Below, piece by piece: positions 1 through 7,479 of a DNA stretch of 33,064 nucleotides. Location of the stretch: contig CACYYS010000018.1 in the NCBI GenBank assembly GCA_902778725.1, positions 1 to 33,064 on the forward strand, read 5' to 3'. Origin of the DNA: an uncultured Ruminococcus sp. (GTDB lineage: Bacteria > Bacillota > Clostridia > Oscillospirales > CAG-272). The notes under the pieces are model-generated. The model was not told where the DNA came from. It saw only the letters and a list, made by a program, of their open reading frames with translations, and made no database searches. Position numbers and translations under genes: made by a program. Within the stretch, counting starts at the first letter, position 1. Each line of letters starts with the position of its first letter.

Positions 1-434
1 GCGCCGGCGGCGAAGAGAAAGGAGAGGAGAAAGGCGGCGGCGTGAGGGCGTCTGACGGCGCCGGAGAGCGCCATCCGGAGCACCGGAACGGCAGAAAGGC
101 CGAAGGAGAGCCCGCGGAAAAGAAAGAGCAGCCGTACAAAAAAACCGGACAGATAGCTGAATCCGACGAGCAGCAGCAGCAAAAGCTGGCGGATATCGGG
201 AAGGGAACGCCGGAACACCTCCGCGAGAAATCCGGGAAAGTCCGAAAAAGCGTAAGAAAAATGTCCGGCGATCTTCTCGAGCAGAAGATCGGAGAAAGCA
301 AGAGGAAAGAGGAGAAAAAGGAGCGCGCCGACCAGAACGGAGAGCAGAAAAACGAAGAAAAAACCGAGCGCAAAGGAGCGGCGCTCGCGCTCCGCGGAGA
401 GGGGGGCGGGATAGACGGAAGTTTCCGAAGTCAT
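1..434 (-). CDS. SpoIIM-like integral membrane protein (3' end beyond window)
   Basis: Reading the minus strand from ATG at 434 gives an uninterrupted frame of 144 codons that runs off the window start. A GGAGG sits six bases before the ATG. The product begins with about 18 hydrophilic residues (MTSETSVYPAPLSAERERR), then a strongly hydrophobic segment at about 20-47, an amphipathic stretch, a second hydrophobic segment around 84-110 and a third starting near 130. The order of a short cytosolic N terminus, membrane helix, long loop and then FVRLLFLFRGLSFGLSAVP resembles the stage II sporulation protein M family (peptidoglycan-remodelling complex with SpoIID and SpoIIP during engulfment). That assignment is inference from pattern, not from a database match. 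It lies 49 bases downstream of proC on the same strand and is probably co-transcribed. The C terminus is missing from the window. It could be another small polytopic membrane protein. Confidence 0.5.
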   Translation of the reverse strand, partial: MTSETSVYPAPLSAERERRSFALGFFFVFLLSVLVGALLFLLFPLAFSDLLLEKIAGHFSYAFSDFPGFLAEVFRRSLPDIRQLLLLLLVGFSYLSGFFVRLLFLFRGLSFGLSAVPVLRMALSGAVRRPHAAAFLLSFLFAAG

Positions 435-483
435 AACTGCCTCCGTGAAAGAGTTCCGTATATCTTATGTGAGATTCCGGGAG

Positions 484-1317
484 TTATGCCTTTTTTTCCG
501 GAAGAGCCTCGCGGCCGAGCTCGGCCGCCCGGTCTTTGCAGGCGAGCATCGCTTCTTCCACGATCCTCTCGAGCCCGAGCCGGTCAAAGGCGGCGAGCGC
601 CTGTTCGGTCGTTCCGTTCGGCGAGCGGACGGCGGCGATCAGTTCCTCGGCGGGCCTTCCGGAGGTGAGGAGCAGCTCGGCCGCGCCGATAAAAGTCTCC
701 GCGACCGCTTTTTCCAGTTGAGGGAGTTCTACCCCGCAGGAGCGGCCCGCCTCCGTGATCGCCCGGATGAAGCGGTATACGTAGGCGGTCGCGCTGGAGG
801 TGGCGGCCGTCATCCCGTCCATTTCCGCTTCTTCGACGCGGTATACGCTGCCGCAGCGGGAAAGGAGCCGGCAGATATTCTGAAAGTCTCTGTCGGAGAC
901 AAGCTCGTTTTTACAGACGGCGATCACGCCCCGCCGGATCTTGATCGGGGTGTTGGGCATGATACGCACGACGCCGCACCCCCCGAGCCGGTCGGAAACG
1001 GAAGAGAGCGTCACGCCGGCGGCCGGCGTGACGACGGTTTTTTTCTGCGCAGAGCAGCCTGTCGCCGCGATCTCCGAGAGGACGGCGGGATAATTCTGCG
1101 GCTTGACGCCGAAAAAGACGAGATCGCCGGAGGCAAAGGCCTCCCCCGGCGTCAGGGCGCGCGAAAAACCCTGGCGGATCAGGTCGTCGATATGCTCCGG
1201 CGTGCGGTTGCAGAGCGTGATGTCCGCGGGGGAGAGCGCTCCGTCGCCCGTTGTTACGGCGGAGAGGAAGGCGCGCGCGATATTCCCGACTCCGATCACA
1301 GAAAGCTTTTTGAACAT
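484..1317 (-). CDS. proC: Pyrroline-5-carboxylate reductase
   Basis: Catalyses the last step of proline synthesis, NAD(P)H-dependent reduction of 1-pyrroline-5-carboxylate to proline, in the cytosol. The 277-residue product has the N-terminal Rossmann motif GVGNIA at about 9-14, the VFFGVKPQNYP segment typical of the family, MPNTP near 120, and the C-terminal helical dimer domain with GMTAATSSATAYVYRF and the signature AVRSPNGTTEQAL (the common form is SPGGTT; here Asn replaces the first Gly). Length fits the family. The frame is open ten codons further upstream, but the ATG at 1317 is chosen because AGAGGTAAG precedes it at normal spacing and it places the usual MFKKLSVIGVG at the N terminus. 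A good promoter lies just upstream, and a SpoIIM-like gene follows. Confidence 0.95.
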   Translation of the reverse strand: MFKKLSVIGVGNIARAFLSAVTTGDGALSPADITLCNRTPEHIDDLIRQGFSRALTPGEAFASGDLVFFGVKPQNYPAVLSEIAATGCSAQKKTVVTPAAGVTLSSVSDRLGGCGVVRIMPNTPIKIRRGVIAVCKNELVSDRDFQNICRLLSRCGSVYRVEEAEMDGMTAATSSATAYVYRFIRAITEAGRSCGVELPQLEKAVAETFIGAAELLLTSGRPAEELIAAVRSPNGTTEQALAAFDRLGLERIVEEAMLACKDRAAELGREALPEKKA

Positions 1318-1337
1318 AATCTTACCTCTTTTTCTGT

Positions 1338-1366
1338 ATTTTACCACAACGGCCGGCGATCTTCAA
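1338..1366 (-). promoter_or_regulatory. Promoter for proC
   Basis: On the minus strand TTGAAG (1366-1361) and TAAAAT (1343-1338) are separated by exactly 17 bases, about 20 bases before the proC start codon. This is a good vegetative sigma-A type match, inferred from sequence only. Confidence 0.6.
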
Positions 1367-1408
1367 GTAAGATCGCGGAAAAAGTTTTGTTCTTTATGCG
1401 GTTTTTGA

Positions 1409-1437
1409 TTGTTTTTCCCGAAAAGAGGTGGTAGAAT
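1409..1437 (+). promoter_or_regulatory. Possible promoter for the GNAT/EEP pair
   Basis: TTGTTT at 1409-1414 and TAGAAT at 1432-1437 are spaced by 17 bases. Transcription would begin close to the ATG at 1444, which would leave the message with almost no leader. The purine-rich AGAGGTGG then falls inside the promoter spacer. The match is weaker than others in this window. Confidence 0.35.
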
Positions 1438-1443
1438 AAATAT

Positions 1444-2058
1444 ATGATGAACGACGACCGTTTCTGTGAGCTGAAAAGGATGCCCCCGCTTGAGACAAAA
1501 CGTCTTGTGCTGCGGAGGATGAAAAAGACCGATGCGCGGGATATGTTTGAATACGCCTGCGATCCGTGCGTGACGAAGTACCTGCTCTGGTCCCCGCACG
1601 AGAGCCTCTCCCATACCAAAAAGTATCTGGCGTATCTGGAAAAGCAGTATCGCGCCGGCCGCTTTTTCGATTGGGCCGTGACGGAAAAAAGTACGGGGAA
1701 GATGATCGGGACCTGCGGATTTGCCGCGCTCTTTCCCGACGATCTGCGCGCGGAGATCGGCTATGTGATCAATCCTCTTTACTGGGGGCGGGGGATCGCG
1801 CCGGAAGCGGTGCGCGCCGTGATGGAGTTCGGCTTTTTTGAGCTTGGTCTCCACCGGATCGAGGCGAGATTCATGGAGGGCAACGACCGCAGCTTCTCCG
1901 TGATGAAAAAATGCGGGATGACCTTTGAGGGTTGGCTCCGGGATCATCTCTTTGTCAAAGGCGAATACCGGACGATCGGGATCTGCGCCCGGATCAATCC
2001 GGATCATGAGAGGGAAAGGGAGAGATCATGCTGTTCCGAGTCGCCACTTACAACGTAA
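1444..2058 (+). CDS. GNAT family N-acetyltransferase (RimJ/RimL type)
   Basis: Probable acetyl-CoA-dependent N-acetyltransferase of about 204 residues. It opens with the typical RimJ/RimL-type strand LETKRLVLRRMKKTDA at about 17-32. The acetyl-CoA binding motif A region follows as GYVINPLYWGRGIAPEAVRA at about 101-120 (the WGRGIA loop is the pyrophosphate-binding turn). Motif B is RIEARFMEGNDRSFSVMKKC, with the FEG that closes the fold. RimI/J/L enzymes acetylate protein N termini, but many homologues act on small molecules or antibiotics; the substrate cannot be deduced. Two adjacent ATG codons (1444, 1447) could start it, with AGAGGTGG upstream at a rather long distance. The 3' end overlaps the next gene by 31 bases, so the two are surely one transcript. 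The last ~10 residues, rich in Ser and Cys, lie in that overlap. Confidence 0.85.
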   Translation: MMNDDRFCELKRMPPLETKRLVLRRMKKTDARDMFEYACDPCVTKYLLWSPHESLSHTKKYLAYLEKQYRAGRFFDWAVTEKSTGKMIGTCGFAALFPDDLRAEIGYVINPLYWGRGIAPEAVRAVMEFGFFELGLHRIEARFMEGNDRSFSVMKKCGMTFEGWLRDHLFVKGEYRTIGICARINPDHERERERSCCSESPLTT

Positions 2059-2687
2059 AGAATACCGAGGGGGGAAGGAGTCTTTCCGGGATCGCGGACG
2101 AGCTTGCCCGCTCCGGCGCCGATATCATCGGGCTGCAGGAGCTTGACCGGGGGACGGAGCGGAGCGGACGCGCGGACCTCCTCGCCGAGCTGGGGAAGAA
2201 AAGCGGTTACGCCGAGGGACGCTTCTGCCGCGCGATCGACTTCCAGGGAGGGGAATACGGGACGGGGATCCTGACGCGCCGCAAGATCCTCAACGCTTCC
2301 GTCCGCTCGCTTCCGTCCGGAGAGGAGGCGCGGATCCTGACGATGTTCGAGATCGATCTGGACGGGGAAAAACTTTTCTTTGCCAACACTCATCTCAGCC
2401 TTGAGCAGGAAGCGCGCCGGAAACAGCTGGCGATCGTGGCGCGGACGCTGCGCGGCCGCTCTCGCGCGGTGCTGACCGGAGATTTCAACATCCGGGGCTT
2501 TGAGGAGCTTGAAGTCTTTTGCGGGATGAACATCGCAAATTTCATCGGACATTCCTTCGATACCTTTAAGACGGGAGGAAAGATCGACAACATCATCACC
2601 TCCCCCGATATCTCGATCCGCTCGGTGAGAATGTCGGAGAGCGGATATTCCGACCACAATATGCTGATCGCGGATCTTGAATTCTGA
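2028..2687 (+). CDS. Endonuclease/exonuclease/phosphatase family protein
   Basis: A 219-residue protein of the metal-dependent EEP phosphohydrolase fold (the DNase I/AP endonuclease/inositol-phosphatase superfamily). Visible active-site motifs in order: TYNVKN at about 7-12 (metal/phosphate Asn), IIGLQELDRG near 33-42 (the metal-ligand Glu), TGDFNI near 150 (Asp/Asn pair) and SDHNML near 206-211 (catalytic Asp-His). It is compact and has no signal peptide, so it is likely cytosolic. The substrate is unknown: members act on DNA, phospholipids or phosphosugars. GGGAGAG precedes the ATG at ideal distance. Translation is probably coupled to the acetyltransferase gene, whose end it overlaps, and a hairpin terminator follows ten bases after its stop. 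Confidence 0.9.
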   Translation: MLFRVATYNVKNTEGGRSLSGIADELARSGADIIGLQELDRGTERSGRADLLAELGKKSGYAEGRFCRAIDFQGGEYGTGILTRRKILNASVRSLPSGEEARILTMFEIDLDGEKLFFANTHLSLEQEARRKQLAIVARTLRGRSRAVLTGDFNIRGFEELEVFCGMNIANFIGHSFDTFKTGGKIDNIITSPDISIRSVRMSESGYSDHNMLIADLEF

Positions 2688-2696
2688 CACACGGGA

Positions 2697-2740
2697 GAAC
2701 GCCTCTGCGTATAAACGCGCAGGGGCGTTCATATATTTTA
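2697..2740 (+). terminator. Rho-independent terminator after the EEP gene
   Basis: A 13-base-pair stem with one G-T pair (arms 2697-2709 and 2718-2730, eight-base loop) is followed by ATATATTTTAG. The U-tract is imperfect, so termination may be partial and the carboxypeptidase gene, for which I see no clear promoter, may receive some read-through. Confidence 0.65.
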
Positions 2741-2762
2741 GCAAAAAACGGAAAGGTGCTTT

Positions 2763-3932
2763 ATGAAAAAGATCATCGTTTTTTTGCTTTTCTGCGCGAT
2801 TTTGCTTCCGCTTTTCTCCTTTCCCGCGGCCGGCGCCGTTTTCGACGGAGAGCTGCAGGCGGCAGCCGCCGTCCTGTACGAACCGGAGACCGGGACTTTC
2901 CTCTATGAAAAGGAAGCGGATCTCGCCCTGCCGCCCGCCTCGGTCACCAAGGTGATGACGATCCTTTTGATCTGCGAGGCGATCGACTCGGGCAAACTCT
3001 CGCCGGACGAGAGCGTAACGGTCAGCGAGCACGCTTCCTCCATGGGAGGATCGCAGGTCTTTCTTTCTCCCGGAGAGGAAATGAAGGTTGCAGAACTACT
3101 GAAGTGCATTGTGGTCGCCTCCGCGAACGACGCGGCGGTCGCCATGGCGGAACACCTTGCCGGGAGCGAGGATTCTTTTGTCGCGGAAATGAACCGGAGA
3201 GCGGAAAGCCTCGGGATGAAAAATACGCACTTTGAAAATGTGACGGGACTTGACGATACCGTGACAAATCACGTGACGAGCGCCCGGGATATCGCGCTGA
3301 TGTCCGCGGAGCTGATTGTAAAGCATCCGAAGATCCTCGAATACAGCGGGATCTGGATGGACAGCATCCGGGGCGGCAGCTTTACGCTGACCAACACCAA
3401 CCGGCTGATCCGCTTCTATCCCGGGGCGACGGGGCTGAAGACGGGGAGCACCGCCAAGGCAAAATTCTGTATCAGCGCAACGGCGGAACGAAGCGGGCTT
3501 AAGCTGATCGCGGTCATCATGGCGGCTCCCACGCGCGATATCCGGAACGCCGAGGCAAAAAAACTCCTCGACTTCGGATTTGCCAATTACGAGATCTATC
3601 GCAGCGAGGGGAGCGCGATAGACGGGATCCCGCTGACGGGCGGTGAAAGGAAGAGCTTTTCCGCGTCTTATCCCTCCTTTCAGCGCTTGGTGGAAAAAGG
3701 GAAGGCGCGGGCGGTCCGGGCGGAAAGAGAAATGGAGGAAAGCTACGCCGCGCCGATCGCGCCCGGAGAAATCGTCGGCAAGATCTTTTATACGCTCGAC
3801 GGAGAAAAGCTCGGAGAGACGGATATCAAAGCGACCGACGGAGCGGAGAAGATCGGTTTTTGGGGCATCGTACGGAGAGTTGCACAAAAAATCATTTCCT
3901 TTTACCCGGATATAAGCGAGAATAACGCTTGA
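2763..3932 (+). CDS. D-alanyl-D-alanine carboxypeptidase (PBP5/DacF type)
   Basis: Secreted penicillin-binding protein that trims the terminal D-Ala from peptidoglycan pentapeptides. A signal peptide is plain: MKK, a hydrophobic core, then cleavage near FPAAGA-VF at about residue 25. The three active-site motifs of the serine D,D-peptidase (peptidase S11) domain are intact: SVTK at 60-63 (Ser60 nucleophile, Lys63 base), SAN at 120-122 and KTG at 226-228. A C-terminal PBP5-type beta domain follows (about 285-365), and the last ~20 residues form an amphipathic stretch (IVRRVAQKIISFYP) like those that tether DacA/DacF proteins to the outer face of the membrane. At 389 residues it matches DacF/DacB of spore formers, some of which act on spore cortex; the sequence does not say whether this one is vegetative or sporulation-specific. 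GGAAAGG lies before the ATG. Confidence 0.93.
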   Translation: MKKIIVFLLFCAILLPLFSFPAAGAVFDGELQAAAAVLYEPETGTFLYEKEADLALPPASVTKVMTILLICEAIDSGKLSPDESVTVSEHASSMGGSQVFLSPGEEMKVAELLKCIVVASANDAAVAMAEHLAGSEDSFVAEMNRRAESLGMKNTHFENVTGLDDTVTNHVTSARDIALMSAELIVKHPKILEYSGIWMDSIRGGSFTLTNTNRLIRFYPGATGLKTGSTAKAKFCISATAERSGLKLIAVIMAAPTRDIRNAEAKKLLDFGFANYEIYRSEGSAIDGIPLTGGERKSFSASYPSFQRLVEKGKARAVRAEREMEESYAAPIAPGEIVGKIFYTLDGEKLGETDIKATDGAEKIGFWGIVRRVAQKIISFYPDISENNA

Positions 3933-3957
3933 AAAAAAACCGCGCTTGTTGTATACT
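3929..3957 (+). promoter_or_regulatory. Promoter for pgi
   Basis: TTGAAA at 3929-3934 and TATACT at 3952-3957 with a 17-base spacer. The -35 box includes the TGA stop codon of the carboxypeptidase gene, so the promoter begins inside the upstream coding sequence. Confidence 0.75.
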
Positions 3958-3995
3958 GATAAAAAATACAACAATGAAGGATGGATGTTTCAAAC

Positions 3996-5339
3996 ATGAA
4001 ACTCAACGACGCGTATCTTTCCCGTTTTGTGAGCGGAGAACAGCTCGAGGGGATCCGCCCGGAGGCGGAGGCGGCTCTCGAAAAACTGAAAAACGGCACC
4101 GGAGAGGGTAACGACTTCATCGGCTGGAAGGACCTCCCCGTTTCCTATGACCGCGAGGAATTCGCCCGCATCAAGGAGGCGGCGGAACGGATCCGTAAAA
4201 ACAGCGAGGTCCTCGTTGTGATCGGGATCGGCGGTTCCTACCTCGGCGCCCGCGCGGCGATCGAATTTGTGCAGGGGAATATGCACAACCGTCTGAATAA
4301 GGACGCGCCCGAGATCTATTACTGCGGGAATTCCATCTCCGGCAGCGCCCTTGAGGGGATCCTTTCCATCTGCCGGGAAAAGGATTTCTCCGTGAACGTC
4401 ATTTCCAAATCCGGAACGACGACCGAGCCCGCCGTGGCCTTCCGCCTTTTTCTTGCGCTCGCCAGGGAAAAATACGGTGAGGCGGCGAAGGAACGAATCT
4501 ACGCCACGACGGACAAACGACGCGGAACGCTCAAGAGTTTTGCCGACAGAGAGGGGTGGGAGACCTTCGTCGTCCCCGACGACGTCGGAGGACGTTACAG
4601 CGTGCTTACCGCGGTCGGCCTCCTCCCGATCGCGGCGGCCGGCGTCGATATCGACGCGCTGATGGCGGGCGCGGCTGCGGCGCGGGACCGGTATTATCTC
4701 GGCGGCGGCTTCAACGACTGCCTCAAATACGCGTCGTACCGCAATCTCCTTCTCCGCGCGGGGAAAAACGTGGAGATCCTTTGCACCTACGAGCCGTCGC
4801 TCGCTTTGCTTTCCGAGTGGTGGAAGCAGCTTTACGGCGAGAGCGAGGGGAAGCAGGGAAAAGGGCTCTATCCCTCTTCCGTTGTTTTTTCCACCGACCT
4901 GCACTCCCTCGGCCAGTATATCCAGGAAGGGCAGCGGATCCTCTTCGAGACGGTCATCGATCTCAAGGACTCCGGTTCCTCTCTTGCCGTTTCTTATGAC
5001 GGGGAGAACGCCGACGGTCTGAATTTCCTCGCCGGCAAGACCTTTGACGAGGTCAATCACACCGCGATGGTCGCAACGATCCTCGCCCACACCGACGGCG
5101 GCGTTCCCAATCTTGTTCTGGAGGTCGCGGACAGGAGCGCCGCTTCGCTTGGCGAACTGATTTATTTCTTTGAGCTTGCCTGCGCGGTTTCCGGTTATAT
5201 CCTCGGCGTCAATCCCTTCGATCAGCCGGGCGTGGAAGCGTATAAAAAGAATATGTTCGCTCTCCTCGGCAAACCGGGATACGAGGAGCTCGGGCGCAGT
5301 CTCGCCGAGAGGATGAAGGAACCGATTCATCAAATGTAA
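3996..5339 (+). CDS. pgi: Glucose-6-phosphate isomerase
   Basis: Cytosolic interconversion of glucose 6-phosphate and fructose 6-phosphate in glycolysis and gluconeogenesis. The 447-residue product shows the SIS-fold sugar-phosphate motifs [12 protein letters not shown] near 77-88 and [13 protein letters not shown] near 137-149, the family block [20 protein letters not shown] near 285-305 and the C-terminal [16 protein letters not shown], whose Lys is catalytic in the family. Length is that of the short bacterial (Bacillus-like) isomerases. An in-frame ATG at 3981 is open too, but AAGGATGG touches it directly, whereas it stands about 11 bases before the ATG at 3996; the later start is preferred. 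The gene has its own promoter and no neighbour in its unit; no hairpin terminator is visible after it. Confidence 0.95.
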   Translation: MKLNDAYLSRFVSGEQLEGIRPEAEAALEKLKNGTGEGNDFIGWKDLPVSYDREEFARIKEAAERIRKNSEVLVVIGIGGSYLGARAAIEFVQGNMHNRLNKDAPEIYYCGNSISGSALEGILSICREKDFSVNVISKSGTTTEPAVAFRLFLALAREKYGEAAKERIYATTDKRRGTLKSFADREGWETFVVPDDVGGRYSVLTAVGLLPIAAAGVDIDALMAGAAAARDRYYLGGGFNDCLKYASYRNLLLRAGKNVEILCTYEPSLALLSEWWKQLYGESEGKQGKGLYPSSVVFSTDLHSLGQYIQEGQRILFETVIDLKDSGSSLAVSYDGENADGLNFLAGKTFDEVNHTAMVATILAHTDGGVPNLVLEVADRSAASLGELIYFFELACAVSGYILGVNPFDQPGVEAYKKNMFALLGKPGYEELGRSLAERMKEPIHQM

Positions 5340-5367
5340 CAAAATTAAGAAATTCTTTGCGCGGCAC

Positions 5368-5396
5368 TTGCAAACGGCGATATTCTATTGTAAAAT
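5368..5396 (+). promoter_or_regulatory. Promoter for the small P-loop gene
   Basis: TTGCAA at 5368-5373 and TAAAAT at 5391-5396, spacer 17 bases, about 75 bases upstream of the start codon. Confidence 0.7.
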
Positions 5397-5419
5397 AAAA
5401 ACAGGAAGGCTCGGATACC

Positions 5420-5456
5420 CGGCGGGGGTCTTCGGGCGTACAAATTCAACCCGCCG
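5420..5456 (+). other. GC-rich leader hairpin against the ribosome binding site
   Basis: In the leader of the P-loop gene the arms CGGCGGG (5420-5426) and CCCGCCG (5450-5456) can pair fully. The stem ends immediately before the AAAAAGGA ribosome binding site. It could affect translation or message stability; there is no evidence for a ligand. Confidence 0.35.
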
Positions 5457-5470
5457 AAAAAGGATGAACG

Positions 5471-5881
5471 ATGGTAAAACTGATTGTAGGCGTCAAAGGA
5501 ACCGGAAAAACCAAAATGCTCATCGAGATGGTCCATGACTCGCTGGAGACATCCAAGGGAAGCGTTGTCTGTATCGAGAAAAGCAATAAGCTCCGTTATG
5601 ACATCAATTACAGATGCCGTCTGATCGAGGCGGAAGAATATATGATCGATGACGCGCAGTCCCTTTACGGATTTGTCGCGGGCATCATCGCGAGCGATCA
5701 CGATCTCACCGACCTTTATATCGACAGCGCCCTCCGTATCGCAAAGGAGGATATACCGGCTTTCGAGGCTCTGGTCCTCGAGCTGGACCGCCTGTCCGAA
5801 AAATACGGCTTCAACGTCGTGATCACCGCCTCCGCCGCTCCGGAAAAATTCTCCGAGGCGATGCATAAGTATTTCAACTGA
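5471..5881 (+). CDS. Small P-loop NTPase-like protein, conserved-hypothetical type
   Basis: A 136-residue protein starting directly with a Walker A loop, GVKGTGKTK at 7-15. DLYIDS at about 81-86 fits a Walker B strand ending in Asp, and VVITASA near the C terminus looks like the strand before a sensor residue. No HTH, membrane helix or export signal is seen. Small stand-alone P-loop proteins of this type occur in clostridial genomes, usually labelled hypothetical or, doubtfully, as PilT-like; I do not know a proven function. The absence of an arginine finger region and the short length suggest a kinase-like or minimal ATP/GTP-binding fold rather than a full AAA+ enzyme. It forms its own unit: promoter, structured leader, AAGGAT ribosome binding site seven bases before ATG, and a strong terminator. 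Confidence 0.75.
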   Translation: MVKLIVGVKGTGKTKMLIEMVHDSLETSKGSVVCIEKSNKLRYDINYRCRLIEAEEYMIDDAQSLYGFVAGIIASDHDLTDLYIDSALRIAKEDIPAFEALVLELDRLSEKYGFNVVITASAAPEKFSEAMHKYFN

Positions 5882-5895
5882 AAACGGAAAAAGCG

Positions 5896-5926
5896 AAAAA
5901 CGGTCTGTGAACGCAGACCGTTTTTT
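5896..5926 (+). terminator. Terminator after the P-loop gene
   Basis: Arms 5896-5907 (AAAAACGGTCTG) and 5914-5925 pair perfectly around a six-base loop, with a run of six T at 5921-5926. The symmetric A and T runs mean it could work on both strands. Confidence 0.85.
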
Positions 5927-5929
5927 CGA

Positions 5930-5961
5930 TTTTCACGGTCCGGGACCTGCTGCATAAGATA
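5930..5961 (+). promoter_or_regulatory. Candidate promoter of the cysteine-rich gene, possibly sporulation-type
   Basis: CATAAGATA at 5953-5961 fits the CATAnnnTA -10 element of the mother-cell sigma factor K, with CAC at 5934-5936 sixteen bases upstream in place of its short -35 AC element. The same stretch also gives a poor sigma-A match (TTTTCA 5930-5935, 17 bases, CATAAG). Both are short patterns, so this is a suggestion only; it is of interest because spore coat proteins are often cysteine-rich. Confidence 0.25.
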
Positions 5962-5966
5962 GTAGG

Positions 5967-5981
5967 GAAGGCGACGCCTTC
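5967..5981 (+). other. Short perfect hairpin in the leader of the cysteine-rich gene
   Basis: GAAGGC (5967-5972), a three-base loop and GCCTTC (5976-5981) form a six-base-pair hairpin close to the probable 5' end of the message, ten bases before the GGAGG at about 5992. Confidence 0.35.
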
Positions 5982-6002
5982 AATCACACATGGAGGTTTT
6001 CT

Positions 6003-6812
6003 ATGGCAGATAACAAATGTCTGTGCGGTTCCTCCGGAGGGGGGCAGCGGGAGACGGTGTGTATCGACACGCATCGGATCCTCGACTCCTGCAGGGACCG
6101 GGATTGCTACAAGGACTATAAATGCCTGCTTACCGATTACGGACAGGAGATCATCGAGCGCACGACCAACGTCCGGGCAAAAGACGCCGAGATCATCCAG
6201 GCGTGCGTTTGCGTGGAACCCATCGACTTCAACCGGGGCTTTTACAAAGTTCAGGTCCGGTATTACATCAAGGTAACGTGCGAAGCGTGCCTTGGCCGCG
6301 GAAGCGCCCAGGAATTCTGCGGGATCGTCACGGTGAACAAGAGCGTCGTTCTCTTCGGCAGCGAGGGGAACGTGCACATCTACCGCAGCGTGTGCGAGAA
6401 TTGCTGCTGCTGCGAGGATCCGGATCAGGCGGCAAACCACGGTACGAATATGCCGGAGGCCGTGGTGGAGGCCGTGGATCCGGTCGTGCTCGGCTGCAGA
6501 GTATGCGAGCCGCGGCCCGTCTGTAACTGCTGCTGCCGGTCGGCGGAGCTGCCGGAGTCCGTCTCCTGCTGCGTGAACGGCGCGCTCGACGACCGTGAGG
6601 ATCGCCGTGTTCTGCTTGTCTCTCTCGGGATGTTCTCCGTGATCCGGATCGAGCGCCCGGCGCAGCTTGTCGTCAGCGCGGGTAATTACGCCGTCCCCGA
6701 TAAGGAGTGCAGAGCGGCGGAAAGCGAAACGGATCCCTGCGGTCTTTTCCGCGAGATGGAGTTCCCGATCTCCGAGTTCAGCCCGCCCACCCAGCGTCAG
6801 CTTGAAAGATAA
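6003..6812 (+). CDS. Cysteine-rich protein of unknown function
   Basis: A 269-residue soluble protein with about 26 cysteines, close to one residue in ten, including a CCCC run, a CCC run and a CC pair. They fall in clusters: six within the first 41 residues, a middle set (ACVCVE, TCEACLG, FC) and two dense knots around 133-140 and 165-180. Between them lie ordinary beta-rich segments, such as FYKVQVRYYIKVTCEAC and SVVLFGSEGNVHIYRS. There is no signal peptide or membrane helix. The N-terminal block (CIDTHRILDSCRDRDCY, then TDYGQEIIERTTNVRAK) recalls conserved clostridial hypothetical proteins that I cannot name with certainty. Possible roles are a disulfide-crosslinked spore coat or envelope component, or metal binding; neither is shown. 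GGAGG stands well before the ATG, and the gene is a single-gene unit flanked by terminators. Confidence 0.8.
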   Translation: MADNKCLCGSSGGGQRETVCIDTHRILDSCRDRDCYKDYKCLLTDYGQEIIERTTNVRAKDAEIIQACVCVEPIDFNRGFYKVQVRYYIKVTCEACLGRGSAQEFCGIVTVNKSVVLFGSEGNVHIYRSVCENCCCCEDPDQAANHGTNMPEAVVEAVDPVVLGCRVCEPRPVCNCCCRSAELPESVSCCVNGALDDREDRRVLLVSLGMFSVIRIERPAQLVVSAGNYAVPDKECRAAESETDPCGLFREMEFPISEFSPPTQRQLER

Positions 6813-6821
6813 CTGTCTTCG

Positions 6822-6856
6822 AGCGGTCTGCCGCAAACCGGCAGACCGCTTTTTTG
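6822..6856 (+). terminator. Terminator after the cysteine-rich gene
   Basis: An 11-base-pair perfect stem (6822-6832 with 6840-6850), seven-base loop, followed by TTTTTTGTTTTT. Confidence 0.88.
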
Positions 6857-6958
6857 TTTTTGAGCGGGAGAAAAGGGGACGCGCAGAGGAGAAAAAGGGA
6901 GGATTTGCGAGATAAAGGCCGTCAAAATTAAAAAAACAGGAAAATATCAAAAAAAGGC

Positions 6959-6987
6959 TTGACAGAGCGAGAAGAGGATGATATAAT
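6959..6987 (+). promoter_or_regulatory. Promoter for rplM-rpsI
   Basis: A perfect -35 TTGACA at 6959-6964 and a perfect -10 TATAAT at 6982-6987 with a 17-base spacer, as expected for a highly expressed ribosomal operon. The predicted leader is only about 35 bases long, and I see no obvious regulatory structure in it. The region 6860-6958 holds nothing else recognisable. Confidence 0.92.
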
Positions 6988-7027
6988 GCAAGACGTTGTG
7001 AAAACAAAAATATCGGAGGAATTTTGA

Positions 7028-7456
7028 ATGTCCACTTTCATGGCTAAGCCTGAAGAGATTGAACGCAAGTGGTATATCGTCGACGCTGCGGGCAAGCCTC
7101 TCGGGAAAACAGCAGTTACCGCCGCGACTTTGCTGCGCGGTAAGCACAAACCGGAGTTTACCCCTCACGTCGACTGCGGCGAGTTCGTTATCGTGATCAA
7201 TGCGGCCAAGGCCGTTTTGACCGGCAACAAGCTTGAGCAGAAGTTTTACCGTCATCACAGCGGTTACATCGGCGGTCTCAAGGAAATGAACTACAAAGAG
7301 CTGATGGCGAAAAAGCCGGAGCTCGCTGTTGAACTCGCGGTGAAGGGAATGCTTCCCGACAACACGATCGGCCGCGCCGAGATCACCCGCCTCAAGGTTT
7401 ACGCGGATGAAAATCACAAGCATCAGGCACAGAAACCCGTGCCGTATGAAGGCTGA
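7028..7456 (+). CDS. rplM: 50S ribosomal protein L13
   Basis: Early-assembling large-subunit ribosomal protein that binds 23S rRNA. The 142-residue product has the full family pattern: [17 protein letters not shown] at the N terminus, [17 protein letters not shown], the conserved [15 protein letters not shown], the [15 protein letters not shown] loop and the C-terminal [20 protein letters not shown]. Length is standard. GGAGG lies eight bases before the ATG. It is followed 23 bases later by rpsI, the usual L13-S9 pair. Codon choice is noticeably less GC-biased (more GTT, AAG) than in the neighbours, as common for highly expressed genes. Confidence 0.98.
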   Translation: MSTFMAKPEEIERKWYIVDAAGKPLGKTAVTAATLLRGKHKPEFTPHVDCGEFVIVINAAKAVLTGNKLEQKFYRHHSGYIGGLKEMNYKELMAKKPELAVELAVKGMLPDNTIGRAEITRLKVYADENHKHQAQKPVPYEG

Positions 7457-7479
7457 GAGAAAGGACGGATAAGTCAGAT

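Noticed and set aside
445..1434. Plus-strand open frame of 329 codons over proC
   Set aside because: Antisense to an intact proC with complete motifs; no family, no start signal.
3981..3995. ATG 3981 as start of pgi
   Set aside because: The ribosome binding site would touch the codon; ATG 3996 is better spaced.
2004..5342. Long opposite-strand open frames over the endonuclease, carboxypeptidase and pgi genes (342, 292 and 450 codons)
   Set aside because: They mirror strongly supported genes, have Arg/Asp/Gly-biased low-complexity translations and no ribosome binding sites; they follow from GC-rich codon usage. The same holds for such frames over dnaG, rpoD, recN and the lipoprotein at 21590-23275.
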